Shown one piece after another: positions 38,642-48,600 of a stretch of DNA of 64,000 nucleotides. Made by a program: the position numbers and the translations under genes. The stretch lies in the NCBI GenBank assembly GCA_947302275.1, contig CAMYUW010000009.1, positions 1 to 64,000 on the forward strand, written 5' to 3'. Under the pieces are notes generated by a model. It searched no databases. It was not told the origin of the DNA and saw only the letters and a list, made by a program, of their open reading frames with translations. Position 1 is the stretch's first letter. Each line of letters opens with the position of its first letter. The DNA comes from an uncultured Prevotellaceae bacterium. GTDB taxonomy: Bacteria; Bacteroidota; Bacteroidia; Bacteroidales; Muribaculaceae.

Positions 38642-41416
38642 ATGAACAAGAGCGAGAAACAGATTGCCCAAGCAGCCCAGCGCTTTGCCGAACGCTGGGA
38701 GGGCAAGGGCTATGAGAAAGGCGAAAGTCAGCTGTTCTGGATAGAACTGCTGACCGAGGTGTTCGGTATTGAAGAGCCCTCAAATGTAATTTCCTTTGAA
38801 GATAAGGTGCATATTGACAAGACCTCGTTTATCGATGGTTACATTGAATGCACACACACCATGATTGAGCAGAAATCAATTGACAAGAGCTTGCTATCAT
38901 TTATACCACAGAGCGATGGTAAGAAGTTAACTCCATTCCAGCAGGCTCAACGCTATAGTGCTGGTTTACCCTACAGCAAGCGCCCTCGCTGGATTGTAAC
39001 TTGTAATTTTGCTGAATTCTTAGTATATGATATGGAAAGGCCTAGCGCCAAGCCCGAGAAGATTTTATTGAAGGACCTTGCTAAGGAATACTATCGGCTG
39101 CAGTTTCTTGTTGAATCAGGAGCGAATCACCTTGACAAAGAGATGCAAGTTTCCATCCAGGCCGGTGATATAGTGGCTATTCTTTATGATGCACTGAAGA
39201 AACAATATAACGACAATTCTCAAGAAGCATTTAGGTGGTTAAACATCTTATGTGTCCGCCTTGTATTCTGCCTTTATGCTGAAGATGCAGGTATTTTTCG
39301 CCATAACCAATTTCATGATTACATTGCTCACTATGATGCCATCGACATTCGAGGGGCATTATTAAGACTATTTGAAGTCCTTAATACACCAGAGGATAAG
39401 CGTAGCCGATATCTGATGGATGACTTAAAAGCCTTTCCATACACTAATGGAGGGTTATTCGACGAAGTCATTGAGATCCCTCAATTTACCTCAGAATTAA
39501 AGGAAACCTTATTGAATAATGCTTCACTTGATTTTGACTGGAGCGAGATTTCACCTACCATCTTCGGAGCCGTGTTTGAGAGTACTTTAAATCCCGATAC
39601 GCGCCGCAGTGGCGGTATGCACTATACCAGCATTGAAAATATCCACAAGGTCATTGATCCTCTTTTCCTTGACGATCTGCTTCACGAACTGGACGACATT
39701 TTGACTGAACCGATTATTAACAAGCGACAGAAGATGCTTATTAATTATCAAGATAAGTTATCGTCGTTAACTTTTCTGGACCCCGCTTGTGGAAGTGGCA
39801 ATTTCTTGACTGAGACATACTTATCGTTACGCCGACTCGAAAACAGGGCCATTCGTGGTCGCTACGATATTGAGCCATATTTTATCGGTGGAGATAATTT
39901 TATCAATCCCATCAAGGTGAACATCCATCAGTTCTATGGTATAGAGATTAACGACTTTGCTGTTGCTGTCGCCACTACAGCACTCTGGATCAGCGAATCA
40001 CAAATGCTAACCGAGACCGAGAAAATTATTCATCACGAAATCGACTTCCTGCCCCTCAAGACTTACCCCAATATCACCGAGGGCAATGCCTTGCGAATAA
40101 ACTGGGAAACTATTGTCCCCAAAGATAAACTCAACTACATCATAGGTAACCCTCCATTCAAGGGTAATTCACTACAAAATAAAGAGCAAAAGCAAGATAT
40201 CTTAAACGTGTTTGTGGACGCAAAAGGCAAGTCCTTAAAAAAATCAGGAATTATCGATTATGTAGCTGGCTGGTTCTATAAAACAGCTCAGCTAATGCAT
40301 GGGACAACAATAAAATCCGCTCTTGTATCGACTAATAGTATTACACAAGGAGAACAGGTCGCAGCTATTTGGAAACCATTAAAGGATCTGTTCAAAATAA
40401 AAATAGACTTTGCATATCGTACATTCCGCTGGGACAGCGAGGCCAAAATCAAAGCTCAAGTACATTGTGTCATTATTGGCTTCAGTTTTAAAGGTAATAA
40501 AAACAAAATAATAATTGACAATGAAGAATTAATCCGTGCTGATAACATCAATGGCTATCTACTTGATGCGCCTGATTTTTATGTAACAAGCATCCTTGAA
40601 CCTCTCTGTAAAGTACCAACAATGTTGAATGGTGGGAAAGCAACTGTCGGCGGGCACCTTATTCTCTCTGAAGATGAAAAGAACAATATTATTCAAGCCA
40701 ACCCATTATCTGAACAACTCATTCGACCTTATATGATGGGGAATGACTTTATTCAGAGAAAACCTCGTTATTGCCTTTGGTTGGTAAATGCTGCACCGAA
40801 CATTATTAGGCAATGCCCAGAAGTTATGGAAAGAATTGAAAAGGTTCGCACTTTCAGGTTGAAAAGTCCTAAAGCCACAACAAGGAAAAAAGCTGAAACC
40901 CCTATGCTATTTGAAGAAGTGAGGGAATGCACAACTGATTATATTGCAATACCCAAAGTTTCGTCTGAAAATAGAAAGTACATTCCGATAGATTATCTTT
41001 CAAAAGATATCATCCCAGGTGATAAACTATTCATGGTTCCAGCGGCATCAAAGTACTATTTTGGAGTGCTAACATCTAGTGTTCACATGGCATGGATGAA
41101 GGTTGTTTGTGGACGTCTAAAGAGTGATTTTAGTTATTCCAACACGATCGTTTACAACAATTTCCCATGGCCAATAGTGACTGAAAGGCAGCGAGAAAAG
41201 ATTGAGCAGACTGCACAAGCCATCCTCGACGCACGTGCCTTGTATCCCAACAGCAGTTTGGCCGACCTGTACGATCCCATAACGATGCCCACCGAACTAC
41301 TGAAAGCACATCGCGATAACGACCGCGCCGTCATGGCCGCCTACGGCTTGCCCCCTACTCTTCACGAGAACGAGGTAATAGCACGGTTATTCACACTCTA
41401 CACCAATCTTATTTAA
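38642..41416 (+). CDS. Type IIG restriction-modification enzyme (MmeI/YeeA-like fused nuclease-methyltransferase-TRD)
   Basis: 924 aa; N-terminal nuclease-like FIDGYIECTHTMIEQKS (D..ExK), SAM motif FLDPACGSGNFLTETY, catalytic IGNPPFKGNSLQ, C-terminal TRD. Confidence 0.88.
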   Translation: MNKSEKQIAQAAQRFAERWEGKGYEKGESQLFWIELLTEVFGIEEPSNVISFEDKVHIDKTSFIDGYIECTHTMIEQKSIDKSLLSFIPQSDGKKLTPFQQAQRYSAGLPYSKRPRWIVTCNFAEFLVYDMERPSAKPEKILLKDLAKEYYRLQFLVESGANHLDKEMQVSIQAGDIVAILYDALKKQYNDNSQEAFRWLNILCVRLVFCLYAEDAGIFRHNQFHDYIAHYDAIDIRGALLRLFEVLNTPEDKRSRYLMDDLKAFPYTNGGLFDEVIEIPQFTSELKETLLNNASLDFDWSEISPTIFGAVFESTLNPDTRRSGGMHYTSIENIHKVIDPLFLDDLLHELDDILTEPIINKRQKMLINYQDKLSSLTFLDPACGSGNFLTETYLSLRRLENRAIRGRYDIEPYFIGGDNFINPIKVNIHQFYGIEINDFAVAVATTALWISESQMLTETEKIIHHEIDFLPLKTYPNITEGNALRINWETIVPKDKLNYIIGNPPFKGNSLQNKEQKQDILNVFVDAKGKSLKKSGIIDYVAGWFYKTAQLMHGTTIKSALVSTNSITQGEQVAAIWKPLKDLFKIKIDFAYRTFRWDSEAKIKAQVHCVIIGFSFKGNKNKIIIDNEELIRADNINGYLLDAPDFYVTSILEPLCKVPTMLNGGKATVGGHLILSEDEKNNIIQANPLSEQLIRPYMMGNDFIQRKPRYCLWLVNAAPNIIRQCPEVMERIEKVRTFRLKSPKATTRKKAETPMLFEEVRECTTDYIAIPKVSSENRKYIPIDYLSKDIIPGDKLFMVPAASKYYFGVLTSSVHMAWMKVVCGRLKSDFSYSNTIVYNNFPWPIVTERQREKIEQTAQAILDARALYPNSSLADLYDPITMPTELLKAHRDNDRAVMAAYGLPPTLHENEVIARLFTLYTNLI

Positions 41417-41489
41417 GCTATATATAACTAAATGCTTTATTTTTTTTATTTTCTTATTATTAAATGACGTTAGATTGAAAAATTGGTAT

Positions 41490-41497
41490 TATATTTG
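41490..41497 (+). promoter_or_regulatory. Bacteroidetes -7 box (TATATTTG) upstream of the small two-gene operon
   Basis: TAnnTTTG match 40 nt upstream of the ATG at 41537. Confidence 0.5.
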
Positions 41498-41536
41498 CAG
41501 ATTATGTTATAAAACATAAAACAATTGTCATTCAAA

Positions 41537-41803
41537 ATGAAACAAATAATTAAATACAAAACCAAAAAAGGAAAGTTTACTTCTTCTGCTCACAATGTAG
41601 TAGCCGAATCGCCCTCTTATGTGACTAAACAAAGTCTATCAGATGGTATAGCTATTGCTAAAGGCCATTTATTAGTTGAGTATAATTTGAGGGGGGGGCA
41701 TAAAGCTACTGCAAGATTTTCCACAGCAAGACTCATTGATATCGCAGGTGAAGCGATATCAAGAATTCCCATTGTTAAACCAAGCCAAAGAACATTCGAA
41801 TAA
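41537..41803 (+). CDS. 88-aa hypothetical protein with G8 tract
   Basis: Promoter-like box upstream; followed by the next ORF after 2 nt; 8-G run at 41691-41698. Confidence 0.6.
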   Translation: MKQIIKYKTKKGKFTSSAHNVVAESPSYVTKQSLSDGIAIAKGHLLVEYNLRGGHKATARFSTARLIDIAGEAISRIPIVKPSQRTFE

Positions 41804-41805
41804 GT

Positions 41806-42384
41806 ATGCCTAATGATTATAATGAAATATATGATAAGCTTGTACAATCAGATAAAGATGCAGTAGGTTTGCTAGCCTATGGCATCTATAAACGTGAAAA
41901 ACGCAACCATATTATTCAGCACAAGAAGGAGAATAATAATATTCCACCAACAGATGCAGAAATGAGAGAGTTTAAGACTTTTGCATTGGCTAGTTTAGAA
42001 CGTTATAAGAAAGAAGGAAAAGGGGTCTTTCTTGAATGTGTTGGAGCCGCAGTCAAAGAAGAATTAGAAAGAAGTCAAGAATACAAAGAAGCATTTAAAA
42101 GTATAGCCACAACAGCCAACTCCAAGATTAATGATATTAATGGGTCAATAAAAAAAGACATCGAAGATATAATAAAAGAACGAACATTTAGTGGATGGGC
42201 AACTTTAGGCTTGAATGTGGCCGGGACATTTCTATTTTCAATAATACTAATTATTCTTTATGTTATTCTTCTTACGTCTCAGAGAGATATTAAGCAGTTT
42301 GTGGATAGTGTAGTGCCACACCAAATAGAGTCAGTAGCGCCATCTGATTCAGTAACATATACAGAAGAAACAGTTAATAAATAG
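41806..42384 (+). CDS. Hypothetical membrane protein, single C-terminal TM segment
   Basis: 192 aa; hydrophobic TLGLNVAGTFLFSIILIILYVILLT; coupled to the 88-aa ORF. Confidence 0.65.
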   Translation: MPNDYNEIYDKLVQSDKDAVGLLAYGIYKREKRNHIIQHKKENNNIPPTDAEMREFKTFALASLERYKKEGKGVFLECVGAAVKEELERSQEYKEAFKSIATTANSKINDINGSIKKDIEDIIKERTFSGWATLGLNVAGTFLFSIILIILYVILLTSQRDIKQFVDSVVPHQIESVAPSDSVTYTEETVNK

Positions 42385-42538
42385 AGTGTTATTATATGGG
42401 AAAGAGATGTTCTTTATTAATGTAGACACATAGAATCATTATAGACTGAGGAGAATTGAGCAGATCGTTATTATATTTGCTTTTTGGATGCTAAAATATA
42501 AATGGGTCTTGAATATTAATTACCTTGAACTCAATGGC

Positions 42539-44485
42539 TTAATTGAGATAGCATTTCCTGTGTATTGCATTATCCTTTACCGTGATATATTTACGGCCAT
42601 CGGCAGAAGGGACTAGATAAACTGCATGTTCTAAGATACAATCTCTATCTTTCATCTTGTCTAGGCTACATTTCTCGAATTGAGTACCCTTCCTTCGCAT
42701 CGATAATTGACACTCTGCTGCCGCAAGTGCAAAATCAAACAAATAATTACGCAGTTCAACATGGAATGCAAATGTTATTGTCGCCTGTTCATCATATTCT
42801 ACATTAATGTATTTTTCAAACGAATTGATATCGAAGATAACATTAAAAGAAAATGAGAAGAATGGAATTCTATATGTCGTATCGTACGCTGTTGCTTGCA
42901 TTTGGACACTCACCGTTCTTAAAACTTTATCTATAGTAAAAACAGGAAAAAGAGTTTCTTGGGTAATGTCTCTCAAATCTGCCTCTGTAACTTTACCATC
43001 ATATAACACCTCAAAAGTGCTTTTTGCCACTCGATTGAGGGTTATCCCATAGGTGACAAAAGCCGGCATTCTGATATCCGAATTCTCCTTTTCGTGTCTA
43101 ATTGTTTCAAGAAAAACCGGGTGATTATTTGGCAGGATTTTAACATTAGGTGATGATGGGTCGATTTCCCAATTCACCCATGGTGTAGATAGATGACGAT
43201 TAGATGTACCTTGCTTAACCCAATGATGTATTCCTATTAAATCTCCCATGAGTTGCCAATGAGATTTCAAATCGTCATCATACTTATACTTGCCCGCATC
43301 AACATCAGTCAAAGGGACAGAAAACATATAAGCAATATCGTAAATCCACAAAACTGCGGTGCAATAAGGAGAATTCTTCAATATCCCACGATTATTAACC
43401 ATGATATCTAATACAGGTTGCTTGAAAGGCACTTCGTCATCGGTAAAGACTGAGCACAAAGCCGATGGGAGTGAATCTACAAACCAATCGCCATTAGATT
43501 TAATCCATTTTATCGTATTCTCAAAATGAGGCAGTTCTTTTGCTGGAATCAAATCAATGACCATTTTACAGAGCGCTTTATATAGTCCCTCATCGGTGAT
43601 TGGGTTTCCCATTTCCAGATGGTAAAAGAATGGTTTTGTTTTATCCACTCCTGCTGGCAATTCTTCCTCCATTATGTACAATACAGGCGAACCGTCTAAA
43701 TCAGCTTTGATAATAAACTGCTTGCCCAATACTGTAGGAGTCCTGGTAGTTTCTTTCCTTGGGATATGATACATGGCCCTTCTAAAATCCATTAACCTCC
43801 TAAAAAGATCTTCAATAGGTGCTAAATTATGGTTACATGCGTCACACTCGTCAAAACAAAATAAGAGCTTATTGCCTAATGCCTCCTGTATAGCGTGTGC
43901 CTTTTGGTTGAAGGTCACATCGGGCCTACTCTTTCCACAGAAACGGCATACCCGATTATCCTCATTTTCGTTACCTACCCACGACTCTATTCCATCATAA
44001 CCATAAGAATGAAATTCAAATAAGATATTTAGTTTTGAGTAGTGTTCAAACGCTTTGTTATGAATCATCGGAAATGGAACATAGCCCTCTTTCATCACTT
44101 TGATGCAATCAATGGCTGTTCTGCGCTCAACAACCGACGCTTTCATTTCATTAAAATAATAGAAATGATCATTGTCTTGTAACTTATCAACAAAACCCTT
44201 TAGTTTACGTATCCTGTGCCTTGTAAAGTCATCATACTTATGTGTCAATTCCTCAATTGCACTACGTGTCTGGGGACACACTTCAATAAAAGCCCAGGCC
44301 GAATTCATGTGTTTTATTTTGCAACGACGCATGAAAGTATGCTCTATCTCAGTGGTCATGATGCCGTCGTTATCGTTGTAACTGAGCCTCTGTGTGTCAT
44401 TTACCGAATACAGTAATATAATTATACTTGACATGACATCAATAATGGAGTTTTTGAAATCTATAAATGTAGTATTCCTTGTCAA
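42539..44485 (-). CDS. HNH-endonuclease-like zinc-binding protein of unknown function (start may be ATG at 44359)
   Basis: CRFCGKSRPDVTFNQKAHAIQEALGNKLLFCFDECDACNHNLAPIED (two CxxC pairs, AHAIQEALGN, ECDxCN). Confidence 0.7.
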   Translation of the reverse strand: MTRNTTFIDFKNSIIDVMSSIIILLYSVNDTQRLSYNDNDGIMTTEIEHTFMRRCKIKHMNSAWAFIEVCPQTRSAIEELTHKYDDFTRHRIRKLKGFVDKLQDNDHFYYFNEMKASVVERRTAIDCIKVMKEGYVPFPMIHNKAFEHYSKLNILFEFHSYGYDGIESWVGNENEDNRVCRFCGKSRPDVTFNQKAHAIQEALGNKLLFCFDECDACNHNLAPIEDLFRRLMDFRRAMYHIPRKETTRTPTVLGKQFIIKADLDGSPVLYIMEEELPAGVDKTKPFFYHLEMGNPITDEGLYKALCKMVIDLIPAKELPHFENTIKWIKSNGDWFVDSLPSALCSVFTDDEVPFKQPVLDIMVNNRGILKNSPYCTAVLWIYDIAYMFSVPLTDVDAGKYKYDDDLKSHWQLMGDLIGIHHWVKQGTSNRHLSTPWVNWEIDPSSPNVKILPNNHPVFLETIRHEKENSDIRMPAFVTYGITLNRVAKSTFEVLYDGKVTEADLRDITQETLFPVFTIDKVLRTVSVQMQATAYDTTYRIPFFSFSFNVIFDINSFEKYINVEYDEQATITFAFHVELRNYLFDFALAAAECQLSMRRKGTQFEKCSLDKMKDRDCILEHAVYLVPSADGRKYITVKDNAIHRKCYLN

Positions 44486-44623
44486 TAAGGGTTGAAACGG
44501 GGTTTCATCGATTAAGTTATTCCAGTTATGGGAGTTGTTTTTATTTTGCTACAGGTTGGATAGCATTGTCTTTATTATATTTATTTCTTCCTTATTTGAG
44601 GTGGCACAGCGAGAGCGGTGTGG

Positions 44624-44809
44624 CTACAGGTCATCGGTGGATTTGTGCTTGGTTTTGCGGGTGTAGGTTTTCTTGGAGCGGTGGATGCGGTTTGTCGAAT
44701 GGAATCCGGGGCCGAGCACTTCCTGTTGGCCTTCACGGTTACCTCGACGCATGGCCTTGATGACATCATCCAGGCGCGATTTCTCCTTTTTATTCTTCTT
44801 CATACACAC
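44624..44809 (-). CDS. Small basic conserved-looking hypothetical protein
   Basis: 61-aa ORF KSRLDDVIKAMRRGNREGQQEVLGPGFHSTNRIHRSKKTYTRKTKHK; basic and not low complexity, but short. Confidence 0.4.
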   Translation of the reverse strand: MCMKKNKKEKSRLDDVIKAMRRGNREGQQEVLGPGFHSTNRIHRSKKTYTRKTKHKSTDDL

Positions 44810-44844
44810 ATCCCTTTTTTCTAATCTCTAATCTCTCCCCTCTT

Positions 44845-45237
44845 TTATCTGTTTATCACCCTCACGAAGTCCTCGGGCAGGATGATGTTCTCGTCGTCGA
44901 TGGCATCGGCAAACAGTGGGGCGATCTGCTCGATGGTGAAGCCTGCAATGCCGCAACCGATGGGTGTAACAAGGAACTTCAGGTCGTGGTGCTCACGTGC
45001 AAAGGCGATGAACTCGTCCACATAGGGCTTGATGACGTCAACGCCGCCATGCATCGTGGGGATGGCATAACTCTGCCCTTGCAGGCCCACACCCTGACCC
45101 CACACGGCGCCAAAGCACTCGAGCGCGACACGCGCAGCGCCGCCAGCATGAAATCCGCCCAAATTACTGCCAAACACAAATACCTCGTTCTCGCTCAACC
45201 GGTTAATCCACTCGGGTGTAAAATCTCTGTTATACAT
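44845..45237 (-). CDS. A1S_2505-like phage non-structural/macrodomain-like protein
   Basis: 130 aa; EVFVFGSNLGGFHAGGAARVA...GVGLQGQSYAIPTM...FLVTPIGCGIAGFT. Confidence 0.75.
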   Translation of the reverse strand: MYNRDFTPEWINRLSENEVFVFGSNLGGFHAGGAARVALECFGAVWGQGVGLQGQSYAIPTMHGGVDVIKPYVDEFIAFAREHHDLKFLVTPIGCGIAGFTIEQIAPLFADAIDDENIILPEDFVRVINR

Positions 45238-45342
45238 AACTTTTAATAACTTTTAATTTAGTAGTCCTGCAACAACCATGCCAACCAGACCAAAAAACAA
45301 GGAAAATCACGGAAAAAACAAAGCATCATCACATGGCGACCA

Positions 45343-45564
45343 GTAACTATTCAGCGAATGTAACCCCTCGCAAAGCCGCTAAGGCACTAAGATTAATAAT
45401 TAATTAAATGGATTATGCCAGATGTCAAGCTTATTCAAACAATGAACAATTATCATCAAATCAATCACATATTTTTATATACAGCAAACGAATATAAAAC
45501 AAATACTTTGCGTCTTTGCGCCTTAGCGTGAGGCATAACAGAAGGCGTTTGGCTGAATAGTTAC
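45343..45564. repeat. Nested inverted-repeat element of about 222 bp
   Basis: Outer arms GTAACTATTCAGC/GCTGAATAGTTAC (13 bp perfect); inner arms CCTCGCAAAGCCGCTAAGGC vs GCGCCTTAGCGTGAGG. Confidence 0.75.
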
Positions 45565-45633
45565 CGAGGCACAACACAAACGTTAATATACGTTAAATGC
45601 AAGAGTTTTTCATGTTTTTTCGTTGAATAATTG

Positions 45634-45641
45634 TATTTTTG
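45634..45641 (+). promoter_or_regulatory. Bacteroidetes -7 box (TATTTTTG)
   Basis: TAnnTTTG match 54 nt upstream of the ATG at 45695. Confidence 0.5.
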
Positions 45642-45694
45642 TAACAAATCTGAAACTTATTAACCATAATTATTAACTTTAAAACTATTTGCTT

Positions 45695-48600
45695 ATGAAA
45701 AGAATTCTATTCCTATTGCTGGGCCTCACCATTGCGGTGGGCGCTTCGGCTGGTGTGGATACTTGGAATCAAAAGCATGACGCCATCATGCAGAAGCGGC
45801 ATCCGGCGTCAGAGCAACGTTTCAAGTCGCACAACATGCAACACAAGGCCACTAAACCGACGAAACTGAGGGGTGAAACGCCCGAGGCCAATTACGAGCA
45901 ACCCGAAGGCACTCTCGTGACCTACAAGCGCTCCGGAGATTGCACTGGAAATTATGGTAATCCATTTTCTCAAAGAGGCAATGTCATGGTGGTTTATGAC
46001 CCTGATGGCACCACGGTATATGTCAAAGGTCTGGCGTGCGGAGTGTATAATAGTGGATGGGTGACTGGCACCATTGCCAACGGAAAAATCACCATTCCGC
46101 TTGGACAGTATGTTTGGACCTATTACGAAGATGGAGAGTACTGGTACGGGCTCTATCTGGCATGGGGCTCAGTCGAGAAGAATCAAGATAGCGATAAGTT
46201 TGTGTTCACTCCTGACCCCGACGTGACCGCTGTCACCTACACCATCGACGGTGACAACATCGTCCTGGACAACTCCAACGGAGGTGATAACGGCGACGGA
46301 GCCACGGGTCTCGTTTCCTTTTGGGATGATGAAGACGATTTCTATTATTTTGAATGGGGCACGGTATTCACACCCGATGAAATCGCTATTCCAGAAATTA
46401 TCACTGAGCAGCCCGAAGGCGAATTGGTGACCTATGGTCGTGAAAACTATCATCTTTCCTCCTATAATAATCCTTTTTATGATTTTGGTGAACCTATTGA
46501 TGTCGTCTATGCCCCTGACGGCGAAACGGTATATATCCGGGACATCATTGTCAATTACTACGAATATAACACATGGGTAAGAGGCACCATCTCAGGCGGC
46601 AAAATCCATGTACCTCTAGGTCAGTATATTTATTTTGACTTAGTAGGCGAAAGTGCGTACTTAGATTGGGGCAGCGCTGCTATTGCACCTGACAACGACG
46701 ATGACCTCTGGTTCACATTCACACCCGACCCGACGGCGACCGAAGTCACTTTCACCATCGACGGTGACAACCTCATCATGGACAACTCAACCGGAGACGA
46801 TTCTGGTGACGGCGCAACGGGCCTGGCTATGATGGAGGAATACCTTGATGGTGAAACATACTTCACAATGTACTACAACACCTTCTTATCCCCCTATGTT
46901 GAGACAACGGTTATCGAGGATCAGCCCGAAGGCGAGTTGGTGTCCTACCAGCGCAGCGGTTATTATTTCAGTGGTAATTACCGCACTCAAGGTGGTGAAG
47001 TAAATATCGTCTATGCTCCCGACGGCGAGACCGTTTACATTCAGGACATCATCTGCAATAGCGGTTTTGGCTCTTGGGTGATGGGAACTATCGAGAACGG
47101 CAAGATTCATGTTCCCATGAAACAGTTCATCTATTGGCAAGATCCCAAGAAACAAAATAACCGTGGTAACGGAGGCTGGGGTTATATGTTGGCTTTTGGC
47201 CAGACATACTACAATGAGAATTATAATGAATACATGTTTAACTATGACCCATCGATTACCGAGGCCACATTCACGATCAATGGCAATGTCATCTCACTAG
47301 ATGGCACCTCCTTCAGCCCCAATGACGACATGGATGGGGCCACAGGTCTAGTTGCCGTGTATAGTGACTACCCCACGTATTTTGCACAGTGCGACATAAA
47401 CACGGTATTCACCATACCCCCCTCTGTCATCGACGAGCAGCCTGAGGGCGAGTTAGTGTCCTACTCACGCAGCGGCTACCAAGTTAGTTGGGATGGTGCA
47501 GTATCTCAGCAAGACGGTACTGCCAACATCGTCTATGCTCCCGACGGCGAGACCGTTTATATCCAGGACATCATCTATAACGGTCCCGGCACTTGGGTAA
47601 GAGGTACCATCTCGGGTGGCAAGATCCATGTTCCAACGGAACAGACTATCGCTATCTTACAACAACAAGACCCAGTAAGAGCCATCCCAGGCAACAGGGG
47701 TGGGACTGAATACATCGTCTTAACCGCTGGTCAAGTTGTAGAGGATCCCAATTATCCTGGTGAGTACCTGCTCGATTATGACCCCAGCGTGACCGAAATC
47801 ACGTTCAGCATCAATGGCGATAACATCAGCCTGGACAACACCAGTTTCGGTCCTAACGACGGCGTCGACGGTGCTATGGTTATCGCAGCTTCTTACCTTA
47901 GCGCTCCTCAATATTTCGCTATATGTGACCTGCTCACTGTATTCGGTGAGCCCCAGGCTGTGCCCACGGTCATCTACGATCAGCCCAATGGCGAATTGGT
48001 GACCTACAAGCGTGCCGGTTATGGCATCTGGAACTACGAAGAGCTCATGAAGAAGGCAAGCGACAGCAAGTACATCAACGAATGGATCAATCTCTCTGAG
48101 CAATGGGGTGAGGCCAACGTTGTTTTTGCCCCCGACGGCGAGACGGTTTACCTGCAAGATCCCGTTTACTGCAACGCTCAGTCCTACCGTGGCACTTGGG
48201 TACGAGGCACCTTGAGTGCCAACGGTACCAAGATTACCGTGCCCCTGGGACAATATGTTCTCTGGAATGATAAATCAGGCTATGGCGAACAATTGGCATG
48301 GGGTTCAATCTCGGTTGAGCCAATCAATCCCGAGAGCCCCGATGATGAACGGAACGTCATCTTTACGCCCGACAACAGCGTGACCGAGGTGACCTATACC
48401 ATCACAAACGGTTGTCTCCTCATGGACAACTCCAATGGTCCTACAGCCGAGGAATTTTATGGTCTCCATGAACAGTACGATAGCGGCTCTATTGATTGGG
48501 AAACCTTCCAGGCCGGATTGGAGCAGATGCTACATGGCACAGGTCTTGCCTATGTAAATCTATCGGGCGATTGGACCAATGAAATCAACTGGGACACCAA

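Noticed and set aside
44581-44769. Alternative minus-strand ORF MMSSRPCVEVTVKANRK... overlapping the small basic ORF
   Set aside because: Competes with the 44624-44809 frame, which has a more natural basic composition; neither is certain and only the latter was listed at low confidence.
44845-45237. Prophage marker (A1S_2505-like non-structural protein)
   Set aside because: No capsid, terminase, portal, tail or integrase genes nearby; a single phage-like gene does not support a prophage.
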